This document shows, piece by piece, positions 44,033 to 55,411 of a stretch of 64,000 bases of DNA. The stretch is from Immersiella caudata. Its lineage: Eukaryota; Ascomycota; Sordariomycetes; Sordariales; Lasiosphaeriaceae. The position numbers and the translations under genes are program-made. Under the pieces are notes generated by a model. It did no database searches. It worked only from the letters and a program-made list of their open reading frames with translations, and was not told where the DNA came from. Positions within the stretch are counted from its first letter, which is position 1, and each line of letters opens with the position of its first letter. The stretch covers positions 1,426,001 through 1,490,000 of the forward strand of contig JAULSU010000001.1 of assembly GCA_030512335.1 (NCBI GenBank), given 5' to 3'.

Positions 44033-44471
44033 TCACTTGAAGAGCAGGATATGCGGCTCCGGCTCATGGACTTCGTAATGCTCCCAGCCAAGACTCTGAA
44101 GATGCTGTCAGCGTTTTTCTCACTCGCGAGCAACACGTCAAGGGTTCCAACCTGTGTGATGCCCATCGCCCGCCATTCCTCCTCCCACAAAAGCTTCAGT
44201 GTGCCCTTGGACTTGTCGTGGTAGTCGGCGGGAATAACCTTTAGCATAGCCTTTGGGAGCTGCACGTGCCGATACTCGAACTCGCTGTCGGAATAGCTAC
44301 AACATATCAGCAAGCGCGTAGTTGAGAGGAGATGCGCAGCTTGAAATACCGGGTAGAGTAGTGAATAGAGTCAACAAACTCGTCCAGGCGCGCCCGCTCG
44401 CTGTCAGTCAAGGGACGAGGCGCCGCGTTGCGGCGAGTGGTGTCGATACCCATCTCCTCCGGCGTGTTCAT
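44033..44471 (-). CDS. CKS1: Cyclin-dependent kinase regulatory subunit CKS1
   Basis: Exons 44471-44350, 44296-44152 and 44095-44033 give 109 aa. The small adaptor binds CDK1 and phosphorylated substrates to promote multisite phosphorylation in the cell cycle. The full family signature is present once spliced: HYSTRYSDSEFEYRHVQLPK, then LLWEEEWRAMGITQSLGWEH and YEVHEPEPHILLFK. Splicing phases (2, then 0) fit exactly, with donors GTATTT and GTTGGA that are weak by consensus. The start ATG follows an in-frame open stretch; MNTPEEMGIDTTRRNAAP is a plausible short N-terminus, and no other ATG is nearby in this exon. It is divergent from RSC4. Confidence 0.94.
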
Positions 44472-45379
44472 TTTGAATAGCTGCAAGCAATGGAAGAATG
44501 CGCCGTCTAACGGGTGTTTTGGCTCGTATGACGCGTCGAAGTAACAGAACTCGAGCCTGGGTCGTAGTAGAAATGCAACTTCTGCTAAGCTGGTTTGGCG
44601 TGTCGGTCGTGTGAGGGTCAGGCGAGGAGGTTTGCAGTGGACGGAAAGCAAGGCGTCGAGGGCAGACGTGTTTAACTGAGCCAAAGGCGGAGCAGAAGTG
44701 GTGCGACGGCTTGGTTAGGTTCAGGCAGCGTAAAGCAATAGAAAAAGGATGGGTTTGCGGTGAGGTCTCGGCTTTCAGAAAAATCTCGGCGTTGTCGATT
44801 GAGGGCGATGCGAAGGTAAACAAATCGGCACAACCCACCTGTTCTGCCCGACGCCACAGATTCGAACCCCTCCATCGCATTCCCGCTGCCAGCTGGCGGC
44901 AGTGGGCCATGACGCCGACAGGGGTCCTACATCTTAATACCTTGTGCCTAAGGCAGAAACTGCAGTGACCTTTTCAAGCCTGAGAAATTGGGCATTCACA
45001 CTGAGAGCAAGTGATGCACGCAAATCGCAACACTCCATTGACCTTGGTTGTGTCGAGCTTATTCCGGTGGGCTGCAACTTGCGCTCGTCCATCAGCCATT
45101 CTCTATCTCCGTTCATTTTCCATTGGTCCTGCGCTTTGCTCGCTGCAGGACTGGCTTGGACGTTTTTCGGCAGCGCCTTTGTGCAGTAAACTAGACGCGG
45201 AATCCCACCTCGTGTCGTGATTTTTTTCCAATCGCGTCTCAACAGCGACAAGCCTACACTTGGCCGCACCAAGCCGAAAGCCATTGCAGCTGCCACGAAC
45301 CATCGCCAACAATCCCACCAGGGCCGTCGCATAATCCCGACCAGCGGCCATCGTCGCGATCCAGCTGCATCCCCACCGG
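44472..45379. promoter_or_regulatory. Divergent promoter region, CKS1 / RSC4
   Basis: 0.9 kb between divergent starts. ORFs on either strand read as low-complexity translations. A GGGTTCGAATCT sequence on the minus strand near 44860 looks like a tRNA B box but no tRNA fold fits around it. Confidence 0.4.
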
Positions 45380-48009
45380 ATGGACAACAAACGTAAGGCG
45401 GCTGGCACGGCAGGAGCTGGCGCGGCCGATGGCGATGACCGAGCCGCAAAGCGCCGCAAAGTCCCAGGTGTATGTTCCCCTTCCTTGTCCCTTCGTTTTA
45501 CGCGTTCTATTTGGACAGAAGAAAGCGATATTTTGGATGCGAATGATAGATAGGTGGAGGATGGATCTTCCGAACTCGGTAGTCGAGCGGAGCGCAGCCG
45601 ACCTCACTCCCTTCCGTTATCCCTTTGCGCGGCGCATCCACAGGGGCCAATACCGCTGCGCGCTTGCACCCATCGTTCTCAACACCTCCCAAGCAATATA
45701 TTCTCCTGCACATCTGCAAGCAGCTAACAGTCATGCAGCCGACAACCGACTATGACCTCTCCCAGGGCGAAACCCCCGAGTCCACCACTTCCTATGGGCT
45801 GCACTTCCTTGAGATGATTCGTAGGACCAAGGACAAGAGGTACGCCCTGAAGCACTTCTGCAGCACCACCATCCTGGCACCTCTAAAACTTGCCATGATG
45901 TAGTTGGAACCTGGAGAACTGACAGCTACGATTGCAGTGGTCGAACCGTCGCAAATTACTTTGAAGACCTCCTGCCACGACAGGGAAATGAGGACTACTA
46001 CAGGCGCATCAGGATGCCCATATCGCTAAAGACCATCGAAACCAAGCTGCAAAACCAGGAGTTCCAAAACCTCGCTGAACTCGAAAGCTACTTCAAGCGC
46101 ATGGTAACAAATGCAAAGGAGTATTACAACAAGGGCTCTGAAGTCTTCGAGGACGCGGAACGTGTACGAAAGGCACTTAGCAACTACATGACGAAAACGA
46201 ATCCGGCCTACAAGTTGATTCACGGCTATAGCTGTCAGGCTGCGCCGATCCCCGACGATCTAGAATCAGCGAGACCCCCAGCGAGGCCCCAAGCCAAATC
46301 GCAACAAGCGAAGCCTCCTCCAGTCAGGGACCAGGATGCCGAAGGCGATGACGATGATGCCGAGGGCGAGGACGATGCCGAGGGTGAAGACGATGATGAG
46401 GACGATGACGACGATGATGAGGACGATGACGACGGCGATCGGAAGCGTAAGAAGATCATCTTGAAGCGGAAGGGGCCCGCCCGACCTAGGCAGGGGTCGA
46501 CACCTGTTCGCCAGGGGAGCAGAAGCGGAAGGGGAAAGCCAGATCACGAGTACGAAGGTGCCCCATACAAAGGTCTCAACTTCCAACAGGCTCAGGAGAA
46601 AATTGTTGAAGAGCTCATTCGTAAACCGGATGGAGTGTAAGATTCCCCTTCTTGTCAAGAGGGGAAATCGAAGCTAACACGCCTAGGGACCCGTATTTCT
46701 TGGACTTCATCAACTTGCCAGCTCGCACGTACAAGGATTACTTTGCTGTCATCGCTCAACCTCTGTCCCTGAAAGGGCTTCAGAAGCAGGTCAGGGGTGT
46801 CCACGGCAGGCAAGCTGCAACCGGTATAAGTGACTTCAAAGGGTGGGTAGCGTTTGAAGAGAGAGCAAGCCTTCTGTGGGACAATGCGCATTACTACAAT
46901 GAAGAGGGCAGCCCTATTTACCAACTGGCGACCGAGCTGAAGGTAAGACGATGTGAACTCGCCCTTGTTGAGATATACTGACTGAGCCCCGTCAGGAATG
47001 CTTCTACAAGGAGGTGAACGAAGCCAAGGCTGTCGTCCAGGAGCCGCCACAGCCGAAAATCAAGCTCAAGGTCCAACCGGGTTCAGAGACACCCGTTATT
47101 GGCGCGAAAAAGATCACGATCCATGTAAAGGACAACAAAAGCAGCGGTGCGCCCTCTCCCGCGCCTCAAACTGGCCAGTCAAGCGACTCAGTAGGCCAGG
47201 ATATCAACCGATCGCTTCCTCCCTCTGCCAACACCCCAATTCTTCCTCAGCATATTCAGCTTGAGAAAGCAAGAAGTTTCCCCACCCCTGGAGCGTCCCC
47301 AAGTCCATCATTCCCAGGGGTCAGTGCGCAGCCATCGCCCGCCATGGCCCCTCGTGTTGACGGAGCTAGCCCGGCGAACGGGCCCAATGGAATTGGCCCT
47401 ACTGGGCAGAACGGTCAACTATACCCTCAGGGAACGCCGGTACAAAACGGGCACCCGCCAGCAGCCCCTCCACCACCGCCGATTCATGATAAGAAAACCC
47501 GTGCCCCGGGCAAAGGTAAGCTTAAATGAGCTTGTTACAACATTGTGGCAAAGACTGACGGTTTTCCAGGCCTTGGGGATGCCCTCATACAAAACCTTCT
47601 CATTCGGACACTTTACGGTGTCCCGGTCCCACATGAGAAGCGGTTCAGACTTGAGATCCCTGCACATCCAAAGCTGGCGCAGCAGAATTTCACCGTGCAC
47701 ATTCCTGCAGGCCAGTTCAAGCTGCAAATTGTTCCTACGATAGCACCTCTGGATCAGCAGCAACGGCAACATCGGCTCTTCGTCACCATGAACGGGCAAA
47801 TAGTGGCAAGAGGAACCCCGACACCAGCGCCAGATGACCCTCTGCCACCAAATGCCTTAGTGTTTGAAGCGATGCTCCAACCGGGCACGAATCTGATTGT
47901 GGTGGCCCTTATTGCCACGCTGCCGAAGGGACAGAAGTTACCTTCTGGTGCTGACTGCGAGTTGGAAAAGATCACCATCAACGCCCACTTATTGAAGTCC
48001 AATCCATGA
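45380..48009 (+). CDS. RSC4: Tandem-bromodomain chromatin remodeller subunit RSC4
   Basis: Exons 45380-45469, 45739-45839, 45938-46636, 46687-46942, 46996-47515 and 47570-48009 give 701 aa. Rsc4 is part of the RSC nucleosome-remodelling complex and reads acetylated histone H3. The basic N-terminus has AAKRRKVPG, a likely nuclear signal. Bromodomain 1 (about 40-165) includes YFEDLLPRQGNEDYYRRIRM and NAKEYYNKGSEVFEDA; bromodomain 2 (about 275-385) includes YKDYFAVIAQPLSLKGLQ and WDNAHYYNEEGSPIYQLA. Between them is a long Asp/Glu run (46330-46440) followed by a basic patch. A Pro/Gly-rich linker leads to a conserved C-terminal beta-rich domain from GLGDALIQNLLIRTLYGVPV to the end. The first intron, 269 nt, is the least certain: the branch GCTAAC 8 nt before TCATGCAG favours the acceptor at 45738. 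Confidence 0.88.
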
Positions 48010-48656
48010 TGGGTGTTTAATTTTTCCATACGGATCCGGTGGCCCCTTTGTCTTGGGATAACTCGGTTTTCACGACTGGTGGGGACCTTTTTCAGAGTAA
48101 GGGATGGAAACAAAGGGTGTGTTTATGGATCATATCGCTTAGGTTAAGTATTTGGGCAGGAGTTCCGGGGGTTTTATGGGGGCATCGAACTTGTCTAAGC
48201 CTCGAGGCTTCGGGCCGGATAGCTGGAATGGATCGAACTGGAGCCTGGTGCAGAGCGCATCATGTATCATGTACCTGTTTCGATTGTAACAAATGGAAAT
48301 AAGCGGCATAGGTACCAGCGACCTGCATATTGCTCGTGTTGTCTGAATGCAGTGGTGCGGTGACTGTGCCGGGACGCATCCGGCGATTGTGTTGTCTTTG
48401 TGAGTCGGTTTGTTTTGTCTCCTTTGTATCCCGCGCGCTGGTACCCCTCTCCCACATGCAGCAACGGCAACTTGAATTCCCTTTGATAGCTTCAATAGCT
48501 AATACTCTCGCGTTTCTACATCAACAAATCCTGGGTGCGAAGCTGTCACAATCAACCGTCCACAGTTGAAGCCCTCAAACTGATTCGGCCCCGCAGCCCC
48601 CAACCCCATCTCATAGTCCAAAAGGAAGGAGCTATCAGCCATTACCATTCCCCAAA
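48010..48656. other. Intergenic region between RSC4 and the membrane protein gene
   Basis: 647 bp that should carry the RSC4 3' UTR and the promoter of the next gene on the same strand. No ORF or motif stands out. Confidence 0.4.
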
Positions 48657-50768
48657 ATGGGGTTTCAGCAGTACTGCCACACAAGATTCACCTACGAAAC
48701 TGCCGACCCGGACGACACCGACTTCGACTCTGGCTTCTACTCCGGTTCCTCTTCCGGCTCCAAAACCGAAACCCAATACCCTCCCATCCGCCCCGACAAA
48801 CCCTACCCTTCCTTCGCTGAGCGCTGGAACGAAAAGCACGTACCGCGCTATGGAGTCAATCGCGATTTCATCCTCTCTGGCAATGGCCCTCTCCCCGAGC
48901 AGATCAATCCCGACCCGACAATCTATCAGTTCACTGGACTGGATGCTCGCCGTCGGCAAATGATTGAGTTGTTGGGATTTGATCAGCCTGCGCTGATACC
49001 GGCTGCGGACCCGAGTGGTGTGGAGACTCGGAACCTGGATGATTTGCAGACGGGTGAGGGAGGTGCTGGACAGACTCCGAAGTGGAGGCCGGTCAAGTTG
49101 GATATTAGAAAGCAGTGGCCGATTGGGAAGGAGCTTGATTCGCATTGGTATAAGTCGGTATGGGTTGAGCTGTTCATCAGGGTGAGGCATTTTGCGAAGA
49201 AGTACTTTGAGTTTGAAGGCTCGGCCTACTCGGATTTTCTGCCTGAGTGGGAAGGCGGGAAGTTATGGAAGGAGGCTGGGCTGGGAGAGGTGTTTTTGCA
49301 TTATGCGCAGTTGGTGGCGAGGCAGGATAATAAGGATGGTGGGTGGGAGGGGTTGTTGGGGGAGAAAGAAAGGAGAACGGCGCTGGTGGTAGCGGTTATT
49401 TCGAGGGTGCTTCAGACGGAGGTGTTTGATGAGTATCTATTTGGGGCGTCGACGACGGCGAGGAAGATGTTCAAGGCCCAGGACAGCGCGACGATCACGA
49501 CCGAGGGTATGTGGTTTTTTTTCTTTTCCTTTTTGGTAGTTGAGATGGCATTTGTTTGCTGACGGTTGGAAGGCTACTCGAGAACCGAGACGCGCGCAAA
49601 TTGTGTCCGACTCATCTTGGGCCAGAACACGCTGACGGAGAACTTTTGGGAGCATGTCGACAGTCTGGCCTTCCAGATGACGGAAATGCTGCTACCTCTG
49701 TTGATTCTCACAGACAGGAAGATAGGGGACGAAAGCCAGGCCAACTCCCTCCGCGCCATGCACCAGGAACTACACCACATCGTGGCCGAGGCGGGATACC
49801 TGTCTATCGGAATCCGCCGGTCACGCGACATATTTCGTTTCAACTGGCCTGTTCCAGGTCAGCCGTGGGAGCTCGATCATGACAACACCGATGAGGAGAA
49901 TACAATCTTCAACAGATCCAAAGAGGCCAGCGAGAGTGTTGACAAGGAGGCTAAGAAGGTATGGGAAGCGCGCAAGGAGGAGGAAGCAACTGGCGTCAAC
50001 ATTCCGGACGCCTACCATCGCCCATCCATATGGGATTGGCTGCTCCTCTCCCGCTCCCACGCCGGTGCGCCCGCCCAGGAAAGATATGTCGTGCCATCGT
50101 ATCTCGCGAAGGTGCACATCGTCCTCCACCCCACTCTCCAGCGTTTGTCAACCGCCTCCGAGGATGGAAGAAGCCAACACTACACGGTTGCCACGGGGGA
50201 AGCTGTTGATCTCATCCTCAAGGCACAAGTCGTTTATTACCATGGCCGAGCCGAGGACAAGTTCGATGCCCTTGAGGGCGAGCCTTCGCTTGCCACATGG
50301 GCTGAGACCAGGCGACCAGTCAAGACTCTCACCAAGGCTCTCACCAAGTTCACCTCGACTCTGGCCTTGAGCTTTTTGAGGGGTTTGTTCTGGGTTTGGG
50401 ACCGAGGCTCCAGCATATCAGTGCTCTTGCTTTCGTTGATCGCTTTGGTGCTGGCTTGGCACGCATTCAAGACCCTGAGCGACGACTTCGTTCGGACGAT
50501 CGAATCAGTCAAGCAATTTGTGACTGATTGGGCGAAGGAAGTGGCCGTTTTCATTTTGACCGCGATTATTTATCTTCTACGGGCTCTCACTTTCTGTATT
50601 AACTGCACCTTCTTGGCTGCGCGGCTGGTGAGACTTTTCCTGATATGGCTTATATGGCTTTGCAGGGGGGCCATTTTCACCCAGGAGGGAAGGGACGCAG
50701 CGGGGGCTGGGTTGCCAATCATCACTTGGGACGCGTCTCAAGCCCAGACTTACACTTATGCACGCTAG
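48657..50768 (+). CDS. Uncharacterised fungal membrane protein
   Basis: Exons 48657-49506 and 49573-50768 (intron GTATGT to GGAAG, 66 nt, phase 1) give 681 aa. I do not recognise the family. The first about 90 residues are polar (MGFQQYCHTRFTYETADPDD). The middle is soluble and mixed alpha-helical, with notable blocks such as WPIGKELDSHWYKSVWVELF, LFGASTTARKMFKAQDS, YSRTETRANCVRLILGQNTL and LHHIVAEAGYLSIGIRRSRD. From about residue 555 there are two to three hydrophobic helices: SISVLLLSLIALVLAWHAF, AVFILTAIIYLLRALTFC and LVRLFLIWLIWLCRGA. There is no signal peptide, so it is probably a tail-end-anchored membrane protein facing the cytosol. The intron join is supported by continuous open frames and a GCTGAC branch. 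Function unknown. Confidence 0.8.
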
Positions 50769-51508
50769 AATAGGCGGGGGGTGCGTGTTGGATATCAATG
50801 TCTAGGGTTTAGTTTGCTATCTGGTTGATAGACATTTTATCGCGTTTTGGGTGTGTGTAGATATATTTCATAATTGAGTTATCCTCGTCGTAAACTTGTG
50901 CTCTATAGAGCTCTCTGGATACGGTCTTTCTACTTGTTAAAGATCCCAGTACTCAAACCTGAGCATGCGTAGAGCTTGCCAGGAGACTCCCTTGAGGATA
51001 TCGGCCCATGTGATCTTGTTCCGAGAGGAGCTCGGAAACGCAGGTCCTCTTCTCACCGGAGTCTTGATGCCTCTCAACTCGTTTGTTCCTTTGTCTCTCT
51101 TCACTCTTTGTTGATTTTTCTTGACTGTGAGAATACTTGGACACTGTACTCGTACATTCTGTCGAAGTGTTAACCCACTCCACCGGATGCGTCGATTTCC
51201 CCAAGCAATAGGGCAGTCTTTGTTTTGTTGCAACTGTCTCCGCAAAAGGGGAAAGACTTGGCGAGCAATGGTGGTACGTACCCGCTTATATAATGTTCCC
51301 CACAAACTCACACCTCCGCTCTCCGTTGCCAATCCACCACCAATCCTCGCGATAAGGAAAAAAAAGTTGGAGCATCATCCATTGCATCTTCGTCACAAAC
51401 CTCCAGCGCCCCGGCAAAAAAGAAAAAACCGCCGCCCATTCCCACCGCAATGCCATAACACAGGCCCGCCCCAGCCCCTCAAATCAACTAACACATCGTT
51501 CCACGAAA
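50769..51508. other. Intergenic region upstream of TMA23
   Basis: 740 bp with no supported gene. The 150 bp before TMA23 are A/C-rich (CCACCAATCC, AAAAAGAAAAAACCGCC), as in leaders of ribosome-related genes. Minus-strand frames here look random. Confidence 0.4.
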
Positions 51509-52108
51509 ATGGACGCAACCGCCCTCCTCAAATCCCAGGGCTGGCGCGGCAAAGGCTACTCCCTCCACCCCTCCAACAACGAAATCGGCCTGTCCAAGCC
51601 GCTCCTCATCTCGCGCAACAAAGAAAACCGCGGCGTTGGCCAAAAACCCCACTACACCAGCGACCAATGGTGGCTCGACGCATTCGACCAGAAGCTCAAA
51701 GGGCTGGACACGTCGGGGAAGAAAGGGGTGGTGCAGTCCGTGACCACGGGGAAACTAGACGTAGTGGCGAAGTGTGCGGGGAATGGGAAGTACACGGGGC
51801 TATATGCTTCGTTTGTGAGGGGGGAGACGCTGGAGGGGACGTTGAGTCCTGAGGGAACGGCTACGCCGGTGTCGTCGAGTGAGGAGGGGGAGACGAAGGA
51901 GGAGAGGAGGGCGAGGAGGTTGAGGACGAAAATAGAAAAGGAGGAGAAGGCGAAGAGGAAGGCGAAAGAGAAGGCGGCAAAGAAGAAGAGAGTGGAGTTG
52001 GTGAAGAAGGGGGAGACAAGGGAGGAGAGGAGGGTGAGGAGAGCGGAGAAGAGGGCCCGGAAGGAGGCCAGGAGGAAAGGGAGGGAGGAGAAGGCGAAGG
52101 GGGGTTGA
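51509..52108 (+). CDS. TMA23: G-patch nucleolar ribosome-biogenesis protein TMA23-like
   Basis: A single exon encodes 199 aa, close to the yeast protein's size. Tma23 is a nucleolar factor associated with ribosomes and small-subunit assembly. The G-patch-like N-terminus is MDATALLKSQGWRGKGYSLH followed by GLSKPLLISRNKENRGVGQK and the family-typical HYTSDQWWLDAFDQKLKGL. The second half, after an acidic SSSEEGETKEE, is almost all Lys/Arg/Glu/Ala (for example KAKRKAKEKAAKKKR and RKEARRKGREEKAKGG), a charged helix usual in nucleolar proteins. The codon bias shifts there to AGG and AAG with a purine-rich sense strand. It converges with THG1, 235 bp away. Confidence 0.87.
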   Translation: MDATALLKSQGWRGKGYSLHPSNNEIGLSKPLLISRNKENRGVGQKPHYTSDQWWLDAFDQKLKGLDTSGKKGVVQSVTTGKLDVVAKCAGNGKYTGLYASFVRGETLEGTLSPEGTATPVSSSEEGETKEERRARRLRTKIEKEEKAKRKAKEKAAKKKRVELVKKGETREERRVRRAEKRARKEARRKGREEKAKGG

Positions 52109-52343
52109 GGGTGTTGGGGTTTGAGACTCGGGCACTAGATTTGAGGTGGAGGACCTTGATACCCCATTGGGATTAACTACAGCGAGCTATGCCACAAGAG
52201 AGGCCGTTTCGCCCTGAGATGGGAGAGTTGGCTTGCGCGCAAGACATCAAAAAAGGGGTATAGGCACTGGTGATGAATGGTATCGGACAGAATAGAGACA
52301 ATGAGGCTATCATATACCATTGTAGGCTTCACTAGGACATGCC

Positions 52344-53590
52344 TCATGGCTCCTTTGGGATCTTGCCTGGCTTGTTCGACAACAGCCACGGACGCCGATC
52401 CCAAAACTCGTCCTTAATAATGTCAAGGTGTTCTACCACAATAGCAGCCTTTGCCCGCTTTTTCCTGTCCTTCTCACTCTGAGACTTGGACTGGGCAACC
52501 GGCTCCGCCAGATTTTCGACCTCATGGGCGATGTTGTGCGTCCCAGGCTCGACCGGCTCGTACTACAAATCAGTTAGCACCGGCGAGCAGAATATGAGTT
52601 TTCAAGGGGAGCTCACGTCTCGGAAGACTACGCTTCCTTTTTTGAAGATCTCAGGCTCGTTGTTGTAGTTTATGTGAAACTTGGAGAAGAGAATTTCGTT
52701 CTTGTCTGCTGAATATGTGCCCTGTCGCCATGTCAACCCTGAATCTGATGGGGAGGTTGTCCCGACCCACCTTGAGAGATTTCTCCGCCTCGGTGGCGTC
52801 TATCCCCCCTAGCTGGATGAGAGCCCAAAATGTGGTGTTGTAGAGGTTGTTGATATGGCCTGTGAGAATATTAGGTTAGACATGGGCAGTCGGAGTAAGA
52901 GAGTGCCGTACAGTCTACTTGTCGCCAACTCATGTAGTCTCGCAGGTTCTGGACGCTTGGGTAACACACAGCCCGTCCGTCAAAGCTGGGGAGGGGCGGA
53001 GATAATGGCGAGTCTGGGAAGTGTGCTGACCAGAGGTGGACGTAGTAAGCTGTGAACGTTGAGACTATTGTGGAGACCAGTTTGCTTTGCGGTGGTCAGC
53101 GATAGGTTAGGGGCTGCGGGTTTCCATGCCCCCATGGGGAAACATACCTGGCCCGTCGCTCAAACAGGGTGCAAGTTTTGTGGAAGACAAAGCTAAGTAG
53201 ATCAGTACCACGGAATATTCTAGTTGGCCTAGATAGTTTTCGCTACCTGTATTCGTCGCTTACTCCGTAGGCGATGGTTATGTCTGGCAGTTCACTCATG
53301 ACAGCACGGGCGGCGGCGCTCATGAGATCAAGGGCCCGCTTGTCGTTTGGCTTCTCAAATTCGTATTTACTCGCGAACCTTGGATCTGTCAGATGCGCGG
53401 CGTGGTAACCAGAGAAACAGGAGATGGGGCGCACTTGGTGAAGCCCCGCCCATCGATCCGCACAACAACCCAAGTGTTTGGGAGCAGCTGGTCAGGCTGC
53501 TCAAACTGTTTGACATATTCGAATCTTAGATAACAGTTAGTGATTCAGCTTTGCTGTCTATGTACAAATATCTTACTTGGAGTTAGCCAT
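52344..53590 (-). CDS. THG1: tRNA-His guanylyltransferase THG1, eight exons
   Basis: Exons 53590-53577, 53524-53435, 53378-53247, 53192-53148, 53084-52912, 52859-52771, 52721-52617 and 52562-52344 give 288 aa. THG1 adds the extra 5' guanosine (G-1) to tRNA-His by 3'-5' polymerisation. Catalytic metal-binding elements are VVRIDGRGFTKF and the ITIAYGVSDEYSFVF acidic pair. SKYEFEKPNDKRALDLM, ERRASKLVSTIVSTFTAYYV, YPSVQNLRDYMSWRQVDCHI, NNLYNTTFWALIQLGG and GTYSADKNEILFSKFHINYN all match the family. All seven introns (49-63 nt) are needed to restore these blocks, and all phases agree. This is the most intron-dense gene in the window. The start MANSKFEYVKQFE is canonical. It shares a 349-bp divergent promoter with SWD1. 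Confidence 0.94.
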
Positions 53591-53939
53591 CTTGATACCT
53601 AAGGTAGCAGGACAAGGAAGTGAGTGACTCAAAATGTCGAGTGTTGTGGTGCCTTACCACCTCCCACCTGCAATCGATAAGGCAAAGCTAAAAAGCTCAG
53701 ATGGGCTTCCCCCACATCAGCCCAGCGCTTGGCTTCCGTGGTTGCCACTCACGCCACTGAAACCCAGCGGATCTGCCGTTTCAAACCTGGCGTGCCTGGT
53801 CAGTCCCTTCCAAGGTTGTTCCCGATTTGTAGCCTTGCAGGCGGCTCACTTTGGGGATCCACACCGAGGAAGATCTGGAATCGCGTCCATCGCGTAAACA
53901 GCCCAAATCGACAAAATCTCCGACTGTCAGCCTCGCAAT
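53591..53939. promoter_or_regulatory. Bidirectional promoter, THG1 / SWD1
   Basis: 349 bp lie between divergent start codons, so a shared promoter is likely. It is rich in CCAC-type sequence but no clear factor site could be named. Confidence 0.5.
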
Positions 53940-55411
53940 ATGAATCTCCTCCTTTCAGACGACTACCTACTGCAGGACTACCCAGAAAACATCACCAACA
54001 CAATCCGCTCCGGCCATTCGACATGCGTGCGTTTCAATCGCAAGGGAGACTACCTCGCTTCGGGTCGCGTCGACGGCACGGTCGTCATCTGGGATCTAGA
54101 GACTATGGGCGTCGCGCGTAAACTGCGAGGGCACTCCAAAAACATCACGTCCCTGAGCTGGTCGCGTTACGGCAGATATCTGCTCTCGGCATGTCAGGGC
54201 TGGAAGGTCATCCTCTGGGATCTACAGGATGGGACACGCCACCGGGAGGTTCGATTTCACGCTCCTATCTACGGCGCGGAGCTTCACCCTTGGCACCAGT
54301 ATGTTCTCCCAAATAATTCGAGGACTCTCTGGAAGATTACAGAGCTAACTTAATCATCAGTCGGCAGTTCGCAGCAGCGCTGTTCGAGGAGCAACCGATG
54401 CTTGTCGACATCACCGAACCCGGCGACGTCAAATACGTTCTCCCCTCGGTCCAAAAGCGATCAAACCTCGAGGCAGACGCGGCGACTAAGGAAAAGCAGG
54501 CTAAGGAGGATGCGCGGCACATGACGACAGCAATCATCTACACGGCGACAGGGGACCACCTCCTCGCAGGGACTACGAAGGGGCGAATCAATATCATCGA
54601 TGCGAGGACGCGCGAGATCATTTACTCGGAGAGGATAGCAGCAGGAGTGGTCACCACACTACGGACAACAGAGTCGGGCAAGGAGTTGCTGGTGAATGCG
54701 CAGGACAGGATCATCAGGACTTTCCACGTACCGAATCTGTCAGCAGAAGACCTCGACCCGGACACCATTCAGATACCGCTTGAGCATAAGTTTCAGGATG
54801 TCGTCAATAGGTTGTCTTGGAACCACGTTGCGTTCAGCGCCTCGGGCGAGTACGTGGCAGCATCGACCTACAACAACCATGAGCTGTATATCTGGGAGCG
54901 GGGTCACGGAAGTCTGGTGCGCATGCTGGAGGGGCCAAAAGAAGAGCAGGGAGTGATCGACTGGCATCCGCACAAGGCATTGCTGGCGGCATGCGGTCTG
55001 GAGACTGGTAGAATCAACATCTGGTCGGTCACAAGCCCGCAGAGGTGGTCTGCGCTTGCGCCTGACTTCGCCGAGGTGGAAGAGAACGTTGAGTACATCG
55101 AAAAGGAGGACGAGTTCGATATTCACCCGCAAGAGGAGATACAGAAGCGGCGGTTGGATCAGGAAGACGAAGATGTTGATGTCCTAGGCGTCGCAAATGG
55201 GGGTGGCATTAGCGACGAGGTGGATTCGTTCAGGGTGCCGATACTATTCAATCTCGGTGAGTCCGACAGCGAGGAGGAATTTGTAAATGTGTCATTGGGA
55301 ACAGTGAGGCGCAAAAGTCCAGGGGACGAGGATGGAGAGGCAACAGGTGAGGAGAAGGTGCCCGGAAAGAAAGGGCCTGGAGCTACAAGAGGGCGAGGGA
55401 GAAAAAGGTAG
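53940..55411 (+). CDS. SWD1: COMPASS (Set1C) WD40 subunit SWD1, RbBP5 homologue
   Basis: Exons 53940-54298 and 54361-55411 give 469 aa. SWD1 is a core subunit of the COMPASS H3K4 methyltransferase. The N-terminus MNLLLSDDYLLQDYPENITN is the family's. WD40 repeats follow: GDYLASGRVDGTVVIWDLET, ITSLSWSRYGRYLLSACQGW with KVILWDLQDG, AIIYTATGDHLLAGTTKGRI and NHVAFSASGEYVAASTYNNH. The 62-nt intron (GTATGT to CATCAG) joins LHPWH to HRQFAAALFEEQPMLVD in phase 2. After the propeller, APDFAEVEENVEYIEKEDEF and the acidic tail match RbBP5's hinge region. The C-terminus is Lys/Arg/Gly-rich (GATRGRGRKR). RPB1, whose chromatin template COMPASS marks, follows on the same strand. Confidence 0.94.

Noticed and set aside
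44858..44872. tRNA B-box-like GGGTTCGAATCT on the minus strand
   Set aside because: The T-stem bases do not pair and no anticodon or acceptor arm can be formed around it.
46330..46440. GAT/GAC-rich tract considered as a microsatellite
   Set aside because: It is within an RSC4 exon and codes the acidic linker between the two bromodomains.
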